A stretch of 12,862 nucleotides of DNA, from assembly GCA_900770665.1 (NCBI GenBank), contig CAAGKZ010000083.1:1-12862 (forward strand), in the 5' to 3' direction. This document shows, one piece after another, positions 1 through 6,929 of the stretch (the stretch's first letter is position 1; every line of letters starts with the position of its first letter). The stretch is from Bacteroidaceae bacterium (GTDB taxonomy: Bacteria > Bacteroidota > Bacteroidia > Bacteroidales > Bacteroidaceae). The position numbers were made by a program, and so were the translations under genes. The notes beneath the pieces were generated by a model that saw only the letters and a program-made list of their open reading frames with translations, did no database searches and was not told the origin of the DNA.

Positions 1-258
1 GGTGTACGTGACGGTGTGCAAGGTTCTCCTATCAGACCTCTTGTAACCGAGGTGAATGCTCACGAGAGATACGCGGACTATTTTAATATCTTCTTCACTG
101 ATAACGGCGAGTATAAAAATTACATCTCTCTGAGGGATACAAAGAAATTTTCTGCCGATAAGTCTAAAGACAAGTTGGGCTATGACTATTGTTTGACTAT
201 ACGTGTTTTGCGTTCTGAACTGAAAAGACGTCTTCAGGATGATAATGTTATCGATTAA
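1..258 (+). CDS. 3' end of an unrecognised protein (5' partial)
   Basis: The open frame runs in from the window edge and ends at TAA 256-258. An in-frame GTG at 16 is inside the reading frame and is not taken as the start, because the codons before it are open too. About 85 residues are visible, hydrophilic and aromatic-rich, with no membrane segment, ending in a basic stretch (LRSELKRRLQ) and NVID. I do not recognise a family. The next gene starts 11 nt downstream on the same strand, so this is probably the upstream member of the same envelope-protein operon, and its missing N-terminus may carry a signal peptide. Base composition is AT-rich like the three following genes. Confidence 0.6.
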   Translation, partial: GVRDGVQGSPIRPLVTEVNAHERYADYFNIFFTDNGEYKNYISLRDTKKFSADKSKDKLGYDYCLTIRVLRSELKRRLQDDNVID

Positions 259-269
259 TCTATATAACT

Positions 270-1223
270 ATGAAAACAAGAAATCTAACACTAATTGTGT
301 TGTTTGCGATGCTTGCGTCATTTGCAATGGGGCAGGCCAAGAAACCGACATTGATGGTTGTGCCAAGTGATGCCTGGTGTAAAGAGCAGGGTTATGAACA
401 ACAATTCGATAATCAGGGAATGACAGAATATATACCTGATTACAAAGCTGCTGTTTCAACAGATAAACAATTGAATGCGGTCATATCCAGAATAAATACT
501 TTGATGGCAGATAGGGGATTCCCCTTAAAGGATCTTCAACAGAGTATAAAAAGTATTTCATCACTTTCTGCCGAAGATAATCTGATTTCCAGTAAAAGTA
601 GCGGAGCCGCTATGTCAGAAAGCCCACTTGACCGTTTGCGCCGCACTGCAAAAGCTGATATAATTCTTGAGATTGATTGGACAGTGAATACTGTAGGCCC
701 CAAAAACTCTGTCACATATAACCTGCGTGCTATAGATGCGTATTCCAACAAGCAGATAGCAGGAGCGGAGGGAACCGGTAAACCTTCATTCTCGGCAGAG
801 TTGCCAGTACTTCTCGAAGAGGCTGTACAGGATCATATGGATGCATTCGTCAAACGTTTGGAAGAGTATTTTGATGATTTGTTTGTAAATGGTCGTGAGG
901 TGGTTCTTGATATGCGTATATTCGAGGATGCTATGGTAGATTTTGAAACAGAGTTCGACGGGTATGAGTTGTCAGAAGTTATAGATAATTGGCTCGCTGA
1001 CAATTGTGTCAATCATCGATTCAATAAATCAGATGCTACTGAAAGTATGATTTATTATGAACAGGTTCGTATCCCGTTGTATAAGGCTAACGGAATGCCG
1101 CAAGATACTTATGGATTTGCCAGGGAATTGGCTCGTTATTTAGGTGCCTCTCCATATAATATCCAAGTTAAGACCGTTAATCGTGGCTTGGGACGTTGTC
1201 TATTGATTCTTGGTGGAAAATAA
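270..1223 (+). CDS. Exported DUF6175-type protein of unknown function
   Basis: This encodes 317 residues with a clear Sec signal peptide (about residues 1-21, hydrophobic core then ending AMGQ), so it should be periplasmic or outer-membrane associated. The mature part opens with KKPTLMVVPSDAWC, followed by a Ser-rich segment (ISSKSSG) near residue 105 and the stretch AKADIILEIDWTVNTVGPK near 128-146. I recall these as typical of the Bacteroidales DUF6175 family; that match is from memory. The ADIILEIDW...YNLRAIDAYSNKQIAG part resembles the strand pattern of CsgG/LpoB-type domains, which is inference only. The gene lies 11 nt after the partial gene and 12 nt before the next, which has a similar middle section. 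It has no lipobox and no enzymatic motif. The ATG start is set by the signal peptide; no Shine-Dalgarno is seen, as usual in Bacteroidota. Confidence 0.7.
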   Translation: MKTRNLTLIVLFAMLASFAMGQAKKPTLMVVPSDAWCKEQGYEQQFDNQGMTEYIPDYKAAVSTDKQLNAVISRINTLMADRGFPLKDLQQSIKSISSLSAEDNLISSKSSGAAMSESPLDRLRRTAKADIILEIDWTVNTVGPKNSVTYNLRAIDAYSNKQIAGAEGTGKPSFSAELPVLLEEAVQDHMDAFVKRLEEYFDDLFVNGREVVLDMRIFEDAMVDFETEFDGYELSEVIDNWLADNCVNHRFNKSDATESMIYYEQVRIPLYKANGMPQDTYGFARELARYLGASPYNIQVKTVNRGLGRCLLILGGK

Positions 1224-1235
1224 ATTTTATAAACT

Positions 1236-2165
1236 ATGAAAAAGTATGTTTTATTGTTTTTGTGCTTTGCGCAAAGCATAATATCCTTTGCACAGGATTG
1301 TGTTTTACCAGTGTCAGTACAACTGGATGAGGATTTTGCCGAAGTTCCGGAGCCGGCCTGCAATGTTTTGTTGAATTCATTGAACCGTATTGCTTTAGAG
1401 AACAGTCTCACTACAGAAGCACCGACTTCCCCATTCGTCTTGACTGCCCGTTGCGATGTCCTTGATAAGAGTAATTTGCCTGGACCTCCAATTCAAACAG
1501 TTTATAACTTAGGTGTGACACTATATGTTGTCGATACATACAACCAGAAGAAATTTGCGAGTGCATACATTGCTATAAACGGAGTAGGAAACGGCGAAGT
1601 CAAGAGCTATATAAATGCATTCAAGAAAATCAATGCCAACTCTGATGAAATAAAACGTTTTATTTCTGTCGCCAAGTCTAAAATGCTTGACTACTACGAT
1701 ACTCAGTATCAAAATATAATTAAGGAGGCAAAGAAACTGGCTTCAATACAAAAATATGAAGAAGCTTTGGCAATGGTACTTGCAATACCTGTCTGCTCTG
1801 CGGGCGGTGATGAGGCACAACAGTATGGTTACACCCTGTATGTGGAGCATCTTGATAGAATGAATTTGTTCTTGTTGAACAGGGCTAAAGCATTGTGGAG
1901 TGCTAATCAGACGAAGCAGGCTGCTTTGGAAGTGTGCGAAATGTTGGCAAATATTGATCCTTATGCAAATTGTTACGATGATGCAACAAAACTGATGGCT
2001 GAAATTAAAGGTCAAGTGCGTAGTGATATCGATTTTGAAATGAGACAGAAATATAATGATCGTCTGCAGCTTGAGAGAGACCGTATTGAAGCTGCAATGG
2101 CTGTCGGTGTCGCCTTTGGTAACCATCAGCAGGCACAGACAACGAATCTTATGTGGATGAAATAG
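1236..2165 (+). CDS. Exported hypothetical protein, CsgG/LpoB-like N-half and TPR-like C-half
   Basis: This encodes 309 residues with a Sec signal peptide at residues 1-20 (MKKYVLLFLC..., ending SFAQ). Residues about 65-115 (FVLTARCDVL...GPPIQTVYNLGVTLYVVDTYNQKKFASA) line up by eye with the AKADIILEIDW...GPKNSVTYNLRAIDAYSNKQIAGA part of the preceding DUF6175-type protein. The two are therefore likely distant relatives sharing a domain. Residues about 155-260 are helical, with repeated KKLASIQKYEEALAMVLAIP-type and KALWSANQTKQAALEVCEML-type segments that look like TPR-style helix pairs. The C-terminus is charged and coiled-coil-like (RQKYNDRLQLERDRIEAA). The protein probably works with its neighbours in the periplasm or at the outer membrane. 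Specific function is unknown. Confidence 0.6.
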   Translation: MKKYVLLFLCFAQSIISFAQDCVLPVSVQLDEDFAEVPEPACNVLLNSLNRIALENSLTTEAPTSPFVLTARCDVLDKSNLPGPPIQTVYNLGVTLYVVDTYNQKKFASAYIAINGVGNGEVKSYINAFKKINANSDEIKRFISVAKSKMLDYYDTQYQNIIKEAKKLASIQKYEEALAMVLAIPVCSAGGDEAQQYGYTLYVEHLDRMNLFLLNRAKALWSANQTKQAALEVCEMLANIDPYANCYDDATKLMAEIKGQVRSDIDFEMRQKYNDRLQLERDRIEAAMAVGVAFGNHQQAQTTNLMWMK

Positions 2166-2194
2166 TATTGTTTAATTATAAAATGTTATTACAT

Positions 2195-2776
2195 ATGAAA
2201 AAATTTTTATTATCAGTGTTTTTCTCACTGACTGTATTGGCAATGAATGCTCAGGATGACAATAGTATTTATGTCAAGGCTGGTATAGGTGCCTCAACTG
2301 TTGTCGGCAGTGATACTGATGCTGCATCCAGCACTTTCTCTTATAAGGTCGGTGTAGCCTATGATTGGGAGGTTGCCAACAATTTTTACATTATCCCGGA
2401 AGTAGATTTTGTGGCAAAAGGTTTTAACTCAGAGAATATCATTGGGAATATCAATATGTCGTATATCCAGATTCCTATCTTTGCCGCATATAAGTATGGT
2501 ATTACCGATAATATTAAAATCGGAGCGCAGGTCGGTCCATATTTCTCTTGCGGTATCTTCGGAAGCGACATAGAAGTGTATAGTGGTACAGATTTTAATA
2601 TTTTTGACAGTGATTTGGGCTACAGACGTTTTGATGCCGGAATTATTGCCGGAATTTCTGTAGAACTGTACAACTTTTTAATTGGGTTCGAGTATAGTAG
2701 AGGCTTTGTAACGTTAGACCCAGACTATTCTCAATTCAATCAGGCTTTAGGTGTTACTTTCGGGTATAAATTCTAG
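2195..2776 (+). CDS. Small outer-membrane beta-barrel protein (PorT / OMP_b-brl_2-like)
   Basis: This encodes 193 residues. I place the start at ATG 2195 rather than at in-frame ATGs 2153 or 2183: only from 2195 does a normal signal peptide begin (MKKFLLSVFFSLTVLAMNAQ), and the earlier starts overlap the preceding gene or add polar residues before it. The mature chain alternates polar and hydrophobic residues in strand-like blocks (YVKAGIGAS, FSYKVGVAYDWEV, NFYIIPEVDFVAKGF, IQIPIFAAYKYG, IKIGAQVGPYFSCGIF, FDAGIIAGISVEL, FLIGFEYSRGF). It ends in GVTFGYKF, a terminal Phe typical of Bam-inserted barrels. The length suits an eight-stranded barrel. It is the last gene of the operon, 29 nt after its neighbour and followed by a terminator, and may be the outer-membrane partner of the exported proteins upstream. 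Confidence 0.8.
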   Translation: MKKFLLSVFFSLTVLAMNAQDDNSIYVKAGIGASTVVGSDTDAASSTFSYKVGVAYDWEVANNFYIIPEVDFVAKGFNSENIIGNINMSYIQIPIFAAYKYGITDNIKIGAQVGPYFSCGIFGSDIEVYSGTDFNIFDSDLGYRRFDAGIIAGISVELYNFLIGFEYSRGFVTLDPDYSQFNQALGVTFGYKF

Positions 2777-2822
2777 TCTATAAAAAAGGTAATAATATAG
2801 TAGTTGACCCAAAATAATAAAT

Positions 2823-2857
2823 AAAAATAGCGTAGTTTTAAAGCTACGCTATTTTTT
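2823..2857 (+). terminator. Hairpin terminator after the envelope operon
   Basis: A perfect 13-bp inverted repeat (2823-2835 with 2844-2856, core ATAGCGTAG / CTACGCTAT) has an 8-nt loop and ends in a run of six T. The left arm begins with five A, so the hairpin could also stop transcription coming from the right. It lies 47 nt past the stop of the beta-barrel gene. Confidence 0.85.
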
Positions 2858-2860
2858 CAT

Positions 2861-2908
2861 CACTTTTGCAGTCCACAAGTCAACTTCGGAAAAAAGTTCA
2901 CAAAAGTG
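2861..2908. repeat. Nested inverted repeats beside the terminator
   Basis: CACTTTTG (2861-2868) is the inverse of CAAAAGTG (2901-2908). Inside it, AACTT (2882-2886) is the inverse of AAGTT (2894-2898). The arms are short and AT-rich, so this could be an operator, a weak structure or chance. The CACTTTTG arm also resembles a Bacteroides -7 element. Confidence 0.3.
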
Positions 2909-2940
2909 TATAAAATCTTTTTTCTTAATAGTATGTTGAA

Positions 2941-3315
2941 GTGGAGAAAGGACTCCTATGGAAAAACAAAAGATATTACTTAGGTTTTACCAATCTTTAT
3001 ACCGACTATCTTGTGCACTCTGTCATTGAGGTTCTTCAGCAGATACCCGACAAACGCTGCTGTATGATATTTGTGTCGGACCACGGCGAATCGCTTGGCG
3101 AAAACGACATGTTCATGCACGGCCTGCCTAAGGATTTTGCTCCCAGAGAGCAGTTCGAAATTCCGTTCATCGTTTGGGAGAACGACAGTTGCGCAAGGAC
3201 AAAAGACCTTTCACGTGTCGATCAGTTCCATGTGTTCCACAGCGTGATGAACTGGCTGGGCATGGAAAGTCCCATATACAATGAGGAGAGGAATGTCTTT
3301 GAACCGGTGGATTGA
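2941..3315 (+). pseudogene. C-terminal remnant of an EptA-like phosphoethanolamine transferase (sulfatase-fold)
   Basis: About 124 codons remain, against roughly 500 for an intact lipid A or glycan phosphoethanolamine transferase. Recognisable homology starts near 2980 (NLYTDYLVHSVIEVLQQ) and includes the family block FVSDHGESLGEN at about residues 44-55, with the metal-binding Asp-His pair. It continues with MHGLP, with a further His, and FEIPFIVWEND. The N-terminal membrane helices, the Thr nucleophile and the first metal ligands are absent, and only about 165 nt separate this frame from the previous gene. The product could not be catalytic even if made. The nominal GTG at 2941 lies in sequence that no longer looks homologous. 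Its composition is closer to serC than to the AT-rich genes on either side, fitting an old core gene whose 5' part was lost by deletion or insertion. Confidence 0.8.
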
Positions 3316-3352
3316 TGCCTTGCAGTGTCAATCCCGGGGGTGATATGTGAAC

Positions 3353-3877
3353 CTATCGTTGAATAGGTATATATATCTTTATGATGTTACAACCGAATTT
3401 CTCCGGTGGAATGAATTTTATATTTTTCATTATTTCATTTGTCATGTAGAATATCTCTTTTGCACCAATGAACTCAGCCATTATCGTTTTGTACTTGAAA
3501 ATTACTCCTACAATTTCTCCCGGGCCACTTATGTTTATTTGAATTGTAAACCCTGTTTCATTCAGGGAGTTTTCTGCAATTGCTCTTATTTTGTTAATGG
3601 CTTCTTTAACAGTGCTGTCGTTTAAAAAATCGTCAACCGCATAGTTGTATTCAATAGCCCCAAGTTCCCCGTCGGGTTTTATTGAATCATTGCACAACTC
3701 AATTACATAAGCCCTCATTGCCAAATTTTCATTATTCCTGAAACAGATGGTCTTTCCATTATATTCAACATACTCATATGTGTAGATGCTGTCATTCTCT
3801 TCTGTGTAAAAAGAGTTGTTTGCATAGCCATAAATGGTGTATTGCAACAGACAAAGTAGTAGAATAATTTTTCTCAT
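3353..3877 (-). CDS. Small exported protein with TonB-C-like C-terminus (candidate immunity protein)
   Basis: This encodes 174 residues with a signal peptide at 1-19 (MRKIILLLCLLQYTIYGYA). The first half has a short strand-rich piece (NDSIYTYEYVEYNGKTICF). Residues about 109-172 read GFTIQINISGPGEIVGVIF, then a helical part, then NIKFIPPEKFGCNIIKIYIPI. That is the order of the TonB C-terminal fold: strand, turn with Gly, strand, helix, FxPP, strand, IPI. There is no proline-rich spanner, so it is not a TonB energy transducer. It is the last gene of the AT-rich minus-strand operon, 3 nt after the 200-residue gene, whose C-terminus shows the same pattern. The position behind a toxin-like gene and the export signal suggest a periplasmic protective role, which is inference. 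I know of no characterised homologue. A DUF5043-type assignment is possible. Confidence 0.55.
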   Translation of the reverse strand: MRKIILLLCLLQYTIYGYANNSFYTEENDSIYTYEYVEYNGKTICFRNNENLAMRAYVIELCNDSIKPDGELGAIEYNYAVDDFLNDSTVKEAINKIRAIAENSLNETGFTIQINISGPGEIVGVIFKYKTIMAEFIGAKEIFYMTNEIMKNIKFIPPEKFGCNIIKIYIPIQR

Positions 3878-3880
3878 AGC

Positions 3881-4483
3881 TTATTCATTGAGGTAGCTTT
3901 TAATTTCGCTTTTCAATAACGGAATTAAAAACGGTGGAATCATTTTTATTCCCATTTTTGCATATTCTTCAAAAAAAGGAATTGGTTCGTCGTTTACAAG
4001 TTGTTTGCTGATGCGAACAATGTTTTCATTAGTCATGTGTTCTGCAAAGGATGGTTGATATATGAAGTCGAGGTCAACAATTTTTCCGTCCGTACTGATA
4101 CATACGTATATGGAAATTGGAAGTGAAAGACCCTCGTAATTCTCTAAAAAAATGCCACACCTGTCTTTCCCGAATCCTTCTAAAATTTTCCTTGTTACAT
4201 GTTTGCAAAATATGTGACGATTTTTGTCTTTGTAGAAATTGCTTTTTAGATATTCTTCACCTTTTTTGCCATTATAAATATGATGTTTATTACTATAATG
4301 TTCTTCCTCAAATTGCTTTAGGCCGCAGAAAACAGTGCTGTCTGATTTGAATGTTTTGTAATATACAGTGTCGTTGTTGCATACCTGATATTCCACTTTT
4401 GTACTATCAACTTTGGGATTTTCTATTGAATAGCAATATTGTGTTAATATAATTCCTGTGACTATTAAAATAAACCGTTTCAT
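3881..4483 (-). CDS. Exported hypothetical protein with TonB-C-like C-terminus (candidate immunity protein)
   Basis: This encodes 200 residues with a signal peptide at about 1-19 (MKRFILIVTGIILTQYCYS). The middle part (residues 60-100) is rich in Lys, His and Tyr. Residues 121-189 (LPISIYVCISTDGKIVDLDF ... NIVRISKQL ... GIKMIPPFLIPL) follow the same strand-helix-PP-strand plan as the next protein in the operon, pointing to a shared TonB-C-like domain. Cysteines at 35, 53, 93, 109 and 128 would allow disulfides in the periplasm. It sits 7 nt downstream of the 381-residue linker/zincin-like gene and 3 nt upstream of the 174-residue gene, so co-translation is likely. If the upstream protein is an effector, this is the most natural immunity candidate, since an immunity gene usually follows its toxin directly. 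No enzymatic motif is visible. Confidence 0.55.
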   Translation of the reverse strand: MKRFILIVTGIILTQYCYSIENPKVDSTKVEYQVCNNDTVYYKTFKSDSTVFCGLKQFEEEHYSNKHHIYNGKKGEEYLKSNFYKDKNRHIFCKHVTRKILEGFGKDRCGIFLENYEGLSLPISIYVCISTDGKIVDLDFIYQPSFAEHMTNENIVRISKQLVNDEPIPFFEEYAKMGIKMIPPFLIPLLKSEIKSYLNE

Positions 4484-4490
4484 AATGTTA

Positions 4491-5636
4491 CTATTTGTAT
4501 TTTATCCCCATTATATCAAATAATTTAGTCCAATTGTAGTTAAACTTATTTACTGCCGGGGATTGATATGAGCTACTTGGTGTATAATTTTCTTGAAATT
4601 CGTCAATGTAATTTTCTATGTTAGAAAGAAAACCGTTCAGATCTAAAATTCCATTTTGGTCAAGTGAGTTAAAGATTAATTTTATATACTTGTCATCATT
4701 TGAATTTGATAATCCGCCATAGCTATCATCGTCATAGCCGTTAATTATCAGTTCTTGTTGAAAATACAAATCCTTGATTACATGCTCCTGAAACTCTAGA
4801 TTTGATTTTCCTTGGTTACTCATACCTAAGTAATCCTGTGCTGCATGAATAGCTTCGGAAAGCAAGGTGTATTTATTGACATGCTTGCTGTCCAATGTGA
4901 TTTTGTTCGCATTGTATATTCCGTTTCTATCAGTCCTGACACTGTCTTTGTTAAGGGTATGCAGGTCACCTCCTACTATGATTTCAGTTCCTAATTCGTT
5001 CAATACGTCCTGCACTCCTTTGGGTAATTGGGTTTTTAGTTCATTTACTTGATGTGTGTATGTATCTCCTGTTCCTATAAAAAATAATTTTAATTTGTTT
5101 TCACTATGCTTGGTGTCATTGATTGCCGGTGCGTTGTTTCCCAAGCCTGTATTGTGCGCGATGTTTGTGTTCCATGTTGAGCCCGGATTGGTGTTTGTTT
5201 TTGTGCTGTCAATTTTCAGGCTGTCATTTGCTGCCGGTGCAACCTTGGTATCATGTACAGGTTTACGTTCGTTTGCTTGTGGCTTCGGGTTAAACAAACC
5301 GCTAAAAATATTCTTTTGCTCCGGGTTGTAGTTTGTAAACGGCGTTCCCGATTTACCGTCATTGAAGCCCGGTACTTTCAGTGTCTGTTTATCCTGTTGC
5401 TCTTTGGGAGCCTTGCTTTCGTTAGATGCAACTCCCGAATTGAGTATACCGGTTGTCTTGTCTTCAAAAAATACACTTTGTTTTGGCTTCTCTTCGTTTA
5501 GCAGTACATATGTTGTCTCATCTTTCTCTCCTAATATTTTTGGGAAAAGTGATATTAATGCACTGCGCTTCTTTTTTGCTTGTTCAATTTCCTTTGGATT
5601 GCTCGAAAGGAAAAATTCTTGATAATTATTTTTCAT
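4491..5636 (-). CDS. Putative effector: disordered linker plus C-terminal zincin-like domain
   Basis: This encodes 381 residues, starting at ATG 5636. An in-frame ATG at 5747 would add 37 residues that cross the predicted promoter and is not used. Residues 1-48 are a Lys-rich helical segment without a signal peptide. Residues 50-180 are low-complexity, rich in Asn, Lys, Pro, Thr and Ser. Residues 183-381 are globular. They include NGIYNANKITLD (238-249) followed by YTLLSEAIHAAQDYLG (256-271), which looks like the IYLD...LLxExxHAxQ pattern of toxin-type metallopeptidase domains, with Ser260 where the first His of HExxH would be. NLEFQEHVIKDL (279-290) could supply a third acidic ligand. The domain could be a degenerate or variant zincin, or a non-catalytic relative. 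It heads a three-gene operon whose other products are exported, as expected for an antibacterial effector with periplasmic immunity. The delivery route is not visible; no Rhs, PAAR or VgrG is present. Confidence 0.45.
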   Translation of the reverse strand: MKNNYQEFFLSSNPKEIEQAKKKRSALISLFPKILGEKDETTYVLLNEEKPKQSVFFEDKTTGILNSGVASNESKAPKEQQDKQTLKVPGFNDGKSGTPFTNYNPEQKNIFSGLFNPKPQANERKPVHDTKVAPAANDSLKIDSTKTNTNPGSTWNTNIAHNTGLGNNAPAINDTKHSENKLKLFFIGTGDTYTHQVNELKTQLPKGVQDVLNELGTEIIVGGDLHTLNKDSVRTDRNGIYNANKITLDSKHVNKYTLLSEAIHAAQDYLGMSNQGKSNLEFQEHVIKDLYFQQELIINGYDDDSYGGLSNSNDDKYIKLIFNSLDQNGILDLNGFLSNIENYIDEFQENYTPSSSYQSPAVNKFNYNWTKLFDIMGIKYK

Positions 5637-5656
5637 TCGTAATAATGCTTTTACAG

Positions 5657-5683
5657 CAAAATTACTTTGACAATGAAAAACAA
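5657..5683 (-). promoter_or_regulatory. Predicted promoter of the minus-strand operon
   Basis: On the minus strand, TAATTTTG (5664-5657) matches the Bacteroides -7 consensus TAnnTTTG exactly. A TTG (5683-5681) lies 16 nt upstream, closer than the usual 19-21 nt, so the -33 part is weak. A start near 5650 would leave a leader of about 14 nt before ATG 5636, which also supports the shorter start of that gene. Confidence 0.5.
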
Positions 5684-5809
5684 GGTTGTTGAAATGCCAC
5701 TTTCTCTTTTTCACTGCTAATATACACAAAACAGGAGCCTTTGTCAATAGAAAACGGCAATTAATTTATTTGCAATGCCGATGTTTCGTTGTTTTGTACA
5801 TGACGGCAT

Positions 5810-5840
5810 TTTGTGTTCTCTCGCTTTTTTGTTATTTTCG
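5810..5840 (+). promoter_or_regulatory. Predicted serC promoter
   Basis: TTTG (5810-5813), a 19-nt spacer and TATTTTCG (5833-5840) give a Bacteroides -33/-7 promoter with one mismatch in the -7 element. Transcription would begin about 14 nt before ATG 5861, so the longer in-frame start at 5813 would lie inside the promoter. Confidence 0.65.
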
Positions 5841-5860
5841 CAGTTGGAAAAGAAAGATTG

Positions 5861-6928
5861 ATGAAAAAATATAATTTCAATGCAGGGCCGTCGATGCTGC
5901 CGCGTGAGGTGGTGGAACAGACCGCGGCTGCAGTGCTCGATTACGACGGCACAGGGTTGTCGCTTATGGAACTGAGCCACCGCTCGGCCGAGTTCAAACC
6001 TATACTCGACGAGGCTCGTGCACTGCTCAAGGAACTGCTCGATGTGCCAGCCGGTTACGAGGTGCTTTTCCTGGGTGGCGGTGCAAGTATGCATTTCTGC
6101 ATGGTGCCGTTCAATTTTTTGAATGGCAAGGCTGCCTACCTTAATACCGGTACCTGGGCTTCAAAGGCAATGAAAGAGGCAAGGCTTTTTGGTGAGGTGG
6201 TCGAGGTCGCTTCGTCGGCCGACAAGGCTTTCAGCTATATCCCAAAGGATTTTGCAGTGCCTGCCGATGCCGACTATCTGCATGTGACATCCAATAACAC
6301 CATATATGGAACTCAGTTGCGCAAGGATGTCGATTCGACAGTGCCGCTCATTGCTGACATGTCGTCCGACATTCTCTCGCGCCCTGTCGATGTGGCAAAG
6401 TATAACTGCATCTACGGCGGTGCGCAAAAGAATCTTGCGCAGTCCGGGCTTTCGTTCGTTATTGTCAAGGAGAGTGCGCTCGGCAAGGTGGAGCGTGCAA
6501 TCCCCTCAATACTTGACTACCGCGTGCACATGGCAAACGGCTCGCTCTTCAACACACCGCCAACATTGCCTATCTACACAGCGCTGTGCAATTTGCGTTG
6601 GGTTAAGGAGCAGGGTGGTGTTGTGGAGATGGAACGCCGTGCAAAGGATCGCGCACTTGTGCTTTACGATGAGATTGACCGTAACCCACTTTTCTGCGGC
6701 ACTGCTGCCGAGGATGACCGCTCATATATGAACATCGATTTTGTGATGGCACCCGGTTACGAGGAACTTGAGGATGCTTTTGCCGCTTTTGCAGCCGAGC
6801 GCGGCGTGGTGGCAATAAAGGGACACCGCACGGTGGGCGGTTTCCGCGCATCGTGTTACAATGCCATGCCGCTTGAGGGCGCACAGGCGCTTGCCGCGTG
6901 CATGAAGGATTTTAAAAACAGTATCTGA
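5861..6928 (+). CDS. serC: Phosphoserine aminotransferase SerC
   Basis: This encodes 355 residues, the usual length. SerC is a cytoplasmic PLP enzyme of fold type I that converts 3-phosphohydroxypyruvate and glutamate to phosphoserine and 2-oxoglutarate in serine synthesis. The same enzyme acts on the 4-phospho-threonine precursor in PLP synthesis. Family landmarks are NFNAGPSMLP at residues 5-14, LSLMELSHRSAEF near 34-46, FLGGGASMHF near 70-79, the NTGTWASKA phosphate-binding area near 95-103, and the PLP lysine Lys190 in GGAQKNLAQSG. GHRTVGGFRASCYNAMP near the C-terminus is also typical. ATG 5861 is chosen because MKKYNFNAGPS is the standard N-terminus. The gene has its own promoter at 5810-5840 and ends 1 nt before the next gene, implying coupled translation. 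Its composition is near balanced, unlike the AT-rich operon upstream. serA is not in the window. Confidence 0.97.
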   Translation: MKKYNFNAGPSMLPREVVEQTAAAVLDYDGTGLSLMELSHRSAEFKPILDEARALLKELLDVPAGYEVLFLGGGASMHFCMVPFNFLNGKAAYLNTGTWASKAMKEARLFGEVVEVASSADKAFSYIPKDFAVPADADYLHVTSNNTIYGTQLRKDVDSTVPLIADMSSDILSRPVDVAKYNCIYGGAQKNLAQSGLSFVIVKESALGKVERAIPSILDYRVHMANGSLFNTPPTLPIYTALCNLRWVKEQGGVVEMERRAKDRALVLYDEIDRNPLFCGTAAEDDRSYMNIDFVMAPGYEELEDAFAAFAAERGVVAIKGHRTVGGFRASCYNAMPLEGAQALAACMKDFKNSI

Positions 6929-6929
6929 T

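Noticed and set aside
2153..2194. Upstream starts for the beta-barrel gene at 2153 and 2183
   Set aside because: They overlap or crowd the previous gene and put polar residues ahead of a standard signal peptide that begins at 2195.
3351..3368. ACCTAT/ATAGGT hairpin at the end of the minus-strand operon as terminator
   Set aside because: The stem is only 6 bp, overlaps the stop codon and lacks a T-run in the transcription direction.
3347..3625. Plus-strand open frame of 92 codons
   Set aside because: It is antisense to the 174-residue exported protein; its aromatic- and Cys-rich product looks non-coding.
5637..5747. N-terminal extension of the zincin-like protein from the upstream ATG at 5747
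   Set aside because: It would cross a perfect -7 element and encode a Cys-, Trp- and His-bearing stretch unlike the Lys/Asn-rich start; ATG 5636 gives a normal short leader.
5813..5860. Upstream in-frame start for serC
   Set aside because: It lies inside the predicted promoter, and the family's N-terminus begins at MKKYNFNAGPS (5861).
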